A stretch of DNA of 64,000 bases, from positions 1 to 64,000 of the forward strand of contig NZ_JTCM02000007.1 of the NCBI RefSeq assembly GCF_000817785.2. The letters are read 5' to 3'. Position numbers and translations under genes: made by a program. Position 1 is the first letter of the stretch, and each line of letters starts with the position of its first letter. Positions 60,850 through 64,000 of this stretch are shown here, piece by piece. Origin of the DNA: Hassallia byssoidea VB512170 (lineage in GTDB: Bacteria > Cyanobacteriota > Cyanobacteriia > Cyanobacteriales > Nostocaceae). Under the pieces are notes generated by a model. The model was not told the origin of the DNA and did no database searches. It saw only the letters and a program-made list of their open reading frames with translations.

Positions 60850-63126
60850 CTATAAACTTGGCTTTAGCGGTATCTCAATCACAAATTTTGTACCTTGACC
60901 TAGTATTGAATCACACCATAATTTACCGCGATGCTTTTCAACTACTATTTGATAGCTGATAGATAATCCTAAACCAGTTCCTTTACCTACAGCTTTAGTA
61001 GTAAAGAAAGGGTTAAATAATTTAGAGCGAATGTTCTCTGGAATACCTACGCCATTATCACGAATGGAGATTAATACCTTATTTTCATTTGTTAGTTGGG
61101 TATGAATCCAAATTATCGGCACTTGAAAATTATTAGTTACTTCTATTTCTTCTAGTGCATCAATGGCATTTGCAATTAAGTTCATAAATACCTGATTTAA
61201 CTGTCCGGCATAGCATTCAACTAAAGGCAAGTTACCGTATTCTTTAATAACTTGAATTTCTTTTTGGTGATTTTGTGCTTGGAAACGGTGCTGTAAAATC
61301 ATTAATGTATTGTCAATACCTTCGTGAAGATCCGCTTCTTTAAATTCGGCTTCATCTAAACGCGAAAAGCTTCGCAGTGATAAGACAATTTCCCGGATGC
61401 GAGTTGTACCAACTTTCATCGACTGAAGAATTTTAGTTAAGTCTTCGGTGATAAAGTTGATATCAATTTCATCAAGTAACTCTTGAAGTGATTCCGGTGG
61501 ATTTGCATAATGTTGTTTATATGCTTCAAGCACTTGCAGAAGGTCTTGTGTATACTGATTGACGTGGGTAAGATTGCCGTGGATAAAATTCACCGGGTTA
61601 TTAATTTCATGTGCGATTCCGGCAATCATTTGTCCCAGCGCTGACATTTTTTCATTATGCACTAACTGAGTTTGCATTTGTTGTAGTTCGTGGAGTGTTT
61701 GAGAAAGTTCTTCTGTCCTTTGAGTAACACGAACTTCTAAGACTTCGTTTGTCTGTTCTAGTTGTTGATTTGTTGTCTCTAAAGCTGCAAAAGAATCTCG
61801 CAATTGCTGTGCCATTCTATTAAAAGAACGAGCAAGAATATTCAGTTCGTTAACCTGAGTTTCTTCGACAATTTGATTCAGTTTTCCAATTGCAATTGCT
61901 TCTGAAGCTTGACTCAAACGTAGAATTAAACTGGTAATCCAGCTTGCTGTATACATTCCTAATAGAATTGCAACTGCCAATGCCGCTAAACATAATAAGA
62001 TGGTTGTGCGAGTATTAGCGTTAATTTGTGCCATGAAGTCTGATTCTGGCATCGTCACAACTACGAGCCAGTCTAAACCATATTTATCTCGCCACGGAGT
62101 CACTTGTATAAACTGACGTTCTCCGTTGAAGATGATGTTAAACTCTTGATTATTCTGGATAGATTGAAAATTTTTAAACCTTTTTTGGAACTCACTACCA
62201 ATACTGCGAATCAACGGATCGGGACTTTTAAGAACACTAAATCGTTCTGCTTTTCCATTTACTTTATGCAAAATCGAATGCTTACTAGAACTGCCAACCA
62301 GCATTTCATCGCGCTCGATGATGAAGACTTGCCCAGACGAACTGACTTTTAGGTTACGAAGAAAATCACTGATATTTGTTAGTAGCAGATCGATGGCGAT
62401 TACACCGAGTTGCTTGCCGTTTTGATCGTAGATTGGATATCTGGCAGGTAAGCTGACATAATACTCAAATCCATTATTCAAAGTTGAGTTTTGGGTTTGT
62501 AGCGCTTTACCTTCTTGAGTGATTTTTACATTCCCTGGATCAAACGTAAAGATAGGACCCCAAATAGGTTTGCCTAATCGGGCTGCATCTTTATTGCCTT
62601 GTTGCGTCCAGGGATCAAACTCATAGCTTTGCAACAGTTTAGCGCGGTTTCCCCGGTTATCCGCAATATATTCTGACGCTTTGCCATCTCCAATTAAGTT
62701 TTCGTAGACTAGCAGATCGACACCGTTAATCCAGCGTCCCGCTCCAGCTTCTCTACCGTCGGTTAACACATAGCCGATGTATGTGATATCCTTAAAGGCT
62801 TTGGCTTGTCTAAAGAGATATTGCTCGTTTGCTTTTTGATTATTTAAATTGAGTTGTCCTGCGGAAATTGCATCCGCATTAAGTTGGCTCAGTTGCTGTG
62901 GTAACGCCAAATAAGTATCCAAATGTTCATCAACTTGCTGACTAGCTTTATCAATTAGCTGATTCGCCAGGTCATTAACTGCTTGTTGCCCATTTTTAAA
63001 GGAAAGATATCCCACCAACCCCACAGCCGCAAAGATTTGCAGCACAAAGGGAACGACAAGAATCAAGCGCAGAGGTATCGATTTAGTTTTCTTAGCAGGA
63101 TGGGTGTTTCTGGGGTTCAACTGCAT
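60850..63126 (-). CDS. Cache-HAMP sensor histidine kinase
   Basis: 758 residues from ATG 63126. An N-terminal membrane helix (about 22-45) is followed by an extracellular double Cache domain (about 45-375; [27 protein letters not shown]). A second helix (about 380-400), a HAMP linker, a coiled coil with [19 protein letters not shown] and HisKA with [20 protein letters not shown] near 510 come next. HATPase_c follows with [19 protein letters not shown] and [13 protein letters not shown]. The ligand of the Cache domain is unknown. No response regulator is adjacent. Confidence 0.92.
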   Translation of the reverse strand: MQLNPRNTHPAKKTKSIPLRLILVVPFVLQIFAAVGLVGYLSFKNGQQAVNDLANQLIDKASQQVDEHLDTYLALPQQLSQLNADAISAGQLNLNNQKANEQYLFRQAKAFKDITYIGYVLTDGREAGAGRWINGVDLLVYENLIGDGKASEYIADNRGNRAKLLQSYEFDPWTQQGNKDAARLGKPIWGPIFTFDPGNVKITQEGKALQTQNSTLNNGFEYYVSLPARYPIYDQNGKQLGVIAIDLLLTNISDFLRNLKVSSSGQVFIIERDEMLVGSSSKHSILHKVNGKAERFSVLKSPDPLIRSIGSEFQKRFKNFQSIQNNQEFNIIFNGERQFIQVTPWRDKYGLDWLVVVTMPESDFMAQINANTRTTILLCLAALAVAILLGMYTASWITSLILRLSQASEAIAIGKLNQIVEETQVNELNILARSFNRMAQQLRDSFAALETTNQQLEQTNEVLEVRVTQRTEELSQTLHELQQMQTQLVHNEKMSALGQMIAGIAHEINNPVNFIHGNLTHVNQYTQDLLQVLEAYKQHYANPPESLQELLDEIDINFITEDLTKILQSMKVGTTRIREIVLSLRSFSRLDEAEFKEADLHEGIDNTLMILQHRFQAQNHQKEIQVIKEYGNLPLVECYAGQLNQVFMNLIANAIDALEEIEVTNNFQVPIIWIHTQLTNENKVLISIRDNGVGIPENIRSKLFNPFFTTKAVGKGTGLGLSISYQIVVEKHRGKLWCDSILGQGTKFVIEIPLKPSL

Positions 63127-63354
63127 GGTCAAGAGGAATGTATAAAGTTACTTCACATGTGTAAATGCCACAGAACCAGTTTTCTTTCAACCTCTCCTGT
63201 TTTTTATATGTTTTTGCGTTCTCGATTTATCCGTGGCAGGTATTTTTCAGGAGAAGTAACTTTATAATTCCCGAAAAACTCTGGAAAATATTTATTAGTA
63301 TGGGTAATTAACTTACCTTAATAAGATTACTAAGATTTTTTCCATCCCACACCA

Positions 63355-64000
63355 ATGAGCCAAACTAACCCGGAAACAACACCGCTATACACCCTCAATC
63401 CACTAACCCGATTTTCTGACAGAGCAGCGGATTATGTAAACTATCGACCAAGCTACCCAGCCGCAGCAATTGATATTATCTTGGAAGGGTTAGCACCACC
63501 GACGCAACTTTTAGCCGCAGATATTGGTGCGGGTACTGGTATCTCCTCGCGGTTGTTGGGTAAACGCGGAGTTAGCGTCATTGCTGTTGAACCAAATGCA
63601 GCGATGAGAGAAGCAGCCGAACCTTCACCCCAAGTAGAATTTCGCGATGGAACAGCAGAAGTTACTAACTTAGCTGATGCATCGATTGATTTGGTAACTT
63701 GTTTTCAAGCTTTTCATTGGTTTAATCCAGAACCAACTTTGCAAGAATTCCACCGCATTTTGAAACCATCGGGACGGTTAGCGGTAGTGTGGAATAATCG
63801 CGCTCAAGAAGATGCTTTTACTGGTGAATGTAACCAATTAATACGCGCAGCATCGAATAGTGAACGAGTAGACGAGCGGATGAAATTTGTCGATCCACTG
63901 TTAGTAAGTCCGCATTTTGTTAACCTGCGCGAATATACTTTTGTTCATCGGCAAGAATTAGATTTAACAGGACTAATTGGTCGTTCTATGAGTTATTCTT
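63355..64000 (+). CDS. class I SAM-dependent methyltransferase (partial, cut by window end)
   Basis: The open frame from ATG 63355 runs off the window without a stop (about 215 codons). FSDRAADYVNYRPSYP is followed by the SAM-binding motif I AADIGAGTGISSRLLGKRG near 58-76, motif II VIAVEPNAAMREA, and the post-I region DLVTCFQAFHWFNP near 118, which is typical of the UbiE/Methyltransf_11 group. The substrate is unknown. The C-terminus is outside the window. Confidence 0.85.
   Translation, partial: MSQTNPETTPLYTLNPLTRFSDRAADYVNYRPSYPAAAIDIILEGLAPPTQLLAADIGAGTGISSRLLGKRGVSVIAVEPNAAMREAAEPSPQVEFRDGTAEVTNLADASIDLVTCFQAFHWFNPEPTLQEFHRILKPSGRLAVVWNNRAQEDAFTGECNQLIRAASNSERVDERMKFVDPLLVSPHFVNLREYTFVHRQELDLTGLIGRSMSYS

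Overview
The window is from a filamentous, heterocyst-type cyanobacterium (Nostocales-like). It carries apcD (a phycobilisome core subunit), xisH/xisI, cyanobacteria-specific families (DUF1400, DUF3038/DUF4335, FHA-fused penicillin-binding protein) and many GCGATCGC (HIP1) octamers. Almost every gap holds 7-bp-class tandem repeats (for example TTAGGAG, CCAAAGT, GACTATT, CCCCCTG, GGGTAAT types) or perfect dispersed palindromes. The genes are mostly housekeeping. Gene names rest on motif recognition only; no database search was run.

Layout. 0-6.4 kb: four 21-bp iterons, tpiA, folP, an SPFH protein, a DUF1400 hydrolase and a one-TM protein. 6.6-9.6 kb: the most unusual locus, an array of five tRNA-like RNAs, then a Ro60/TROVE gene, then a sixth tRNA-like RNA. 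Each RNA contains a roughly 40-50 nt hairpin module ending in GGGTTATCG that looks like the Ro60-binding stem of Y RNAs. 9.7-16.7 kb: xisHI, two glutathione-reductase paralogues around a 21-bp repeat array, a YqiA-like esterase and hisC. 16.7-20.2 kb: an unknown gene, a GNAT and two long gaps. 20.2-25.4 kb: a CyaC-type kinase/adenylate cyclase, a TonB-like protein and tRNA-Gly. 25.5-29.8 kb: pstSCAB with a Pho box. 30.6-40.5 kb: bioY, lspA, a Thr/Pro-rich secreted protein, FHA-PBP, the DUF3038/DUF4335 pair, apt, a peptide-type ABC permease and a small protein. 40.7-44.8 kb: purL-purF. 44.9-47 kb: a Doc-type toxin-antitoxin pair, a hydrophobic small protein and an Rpn-type nuclease. 47.5-53 kb: an orphan terminator, apcD, rlmD, an anti-sigma kinase, small proteins and asnS. 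53-56.2 kb: a decayed stretch with a DM13-like ORF and remnants of AAA-ATPase, SnoaL-like and [2Fe-2S]-ferredoxin-like genes around a NarL-type regulator. 56.2-58.4 kb: CIRCE-groES-groL. 58.6-64 kb: two small gene pairs (one HicAB), a coiled-coil membrane protein, a Cache-HAMP sensor kinase and a methyltransferase cut by the window end.

How the genes work together. The Pst genes form one phosphate-uptake system, purL/purF/apt serve purine supply, and groES/groL form a heat-shock operon under HrcA/CIRCE. The Ro60 gene with six Y-like tRNA chimeras looks like one self-contained RNA-protein system: a Ro ring protein plus a family of scaffold RNAs that mimic tRNAs. That is the main candidate for something undescribed here. 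Low-complexity repeats have also invaded coding sequence (purL, cyaC), which shows how active these repeats are in this genome.
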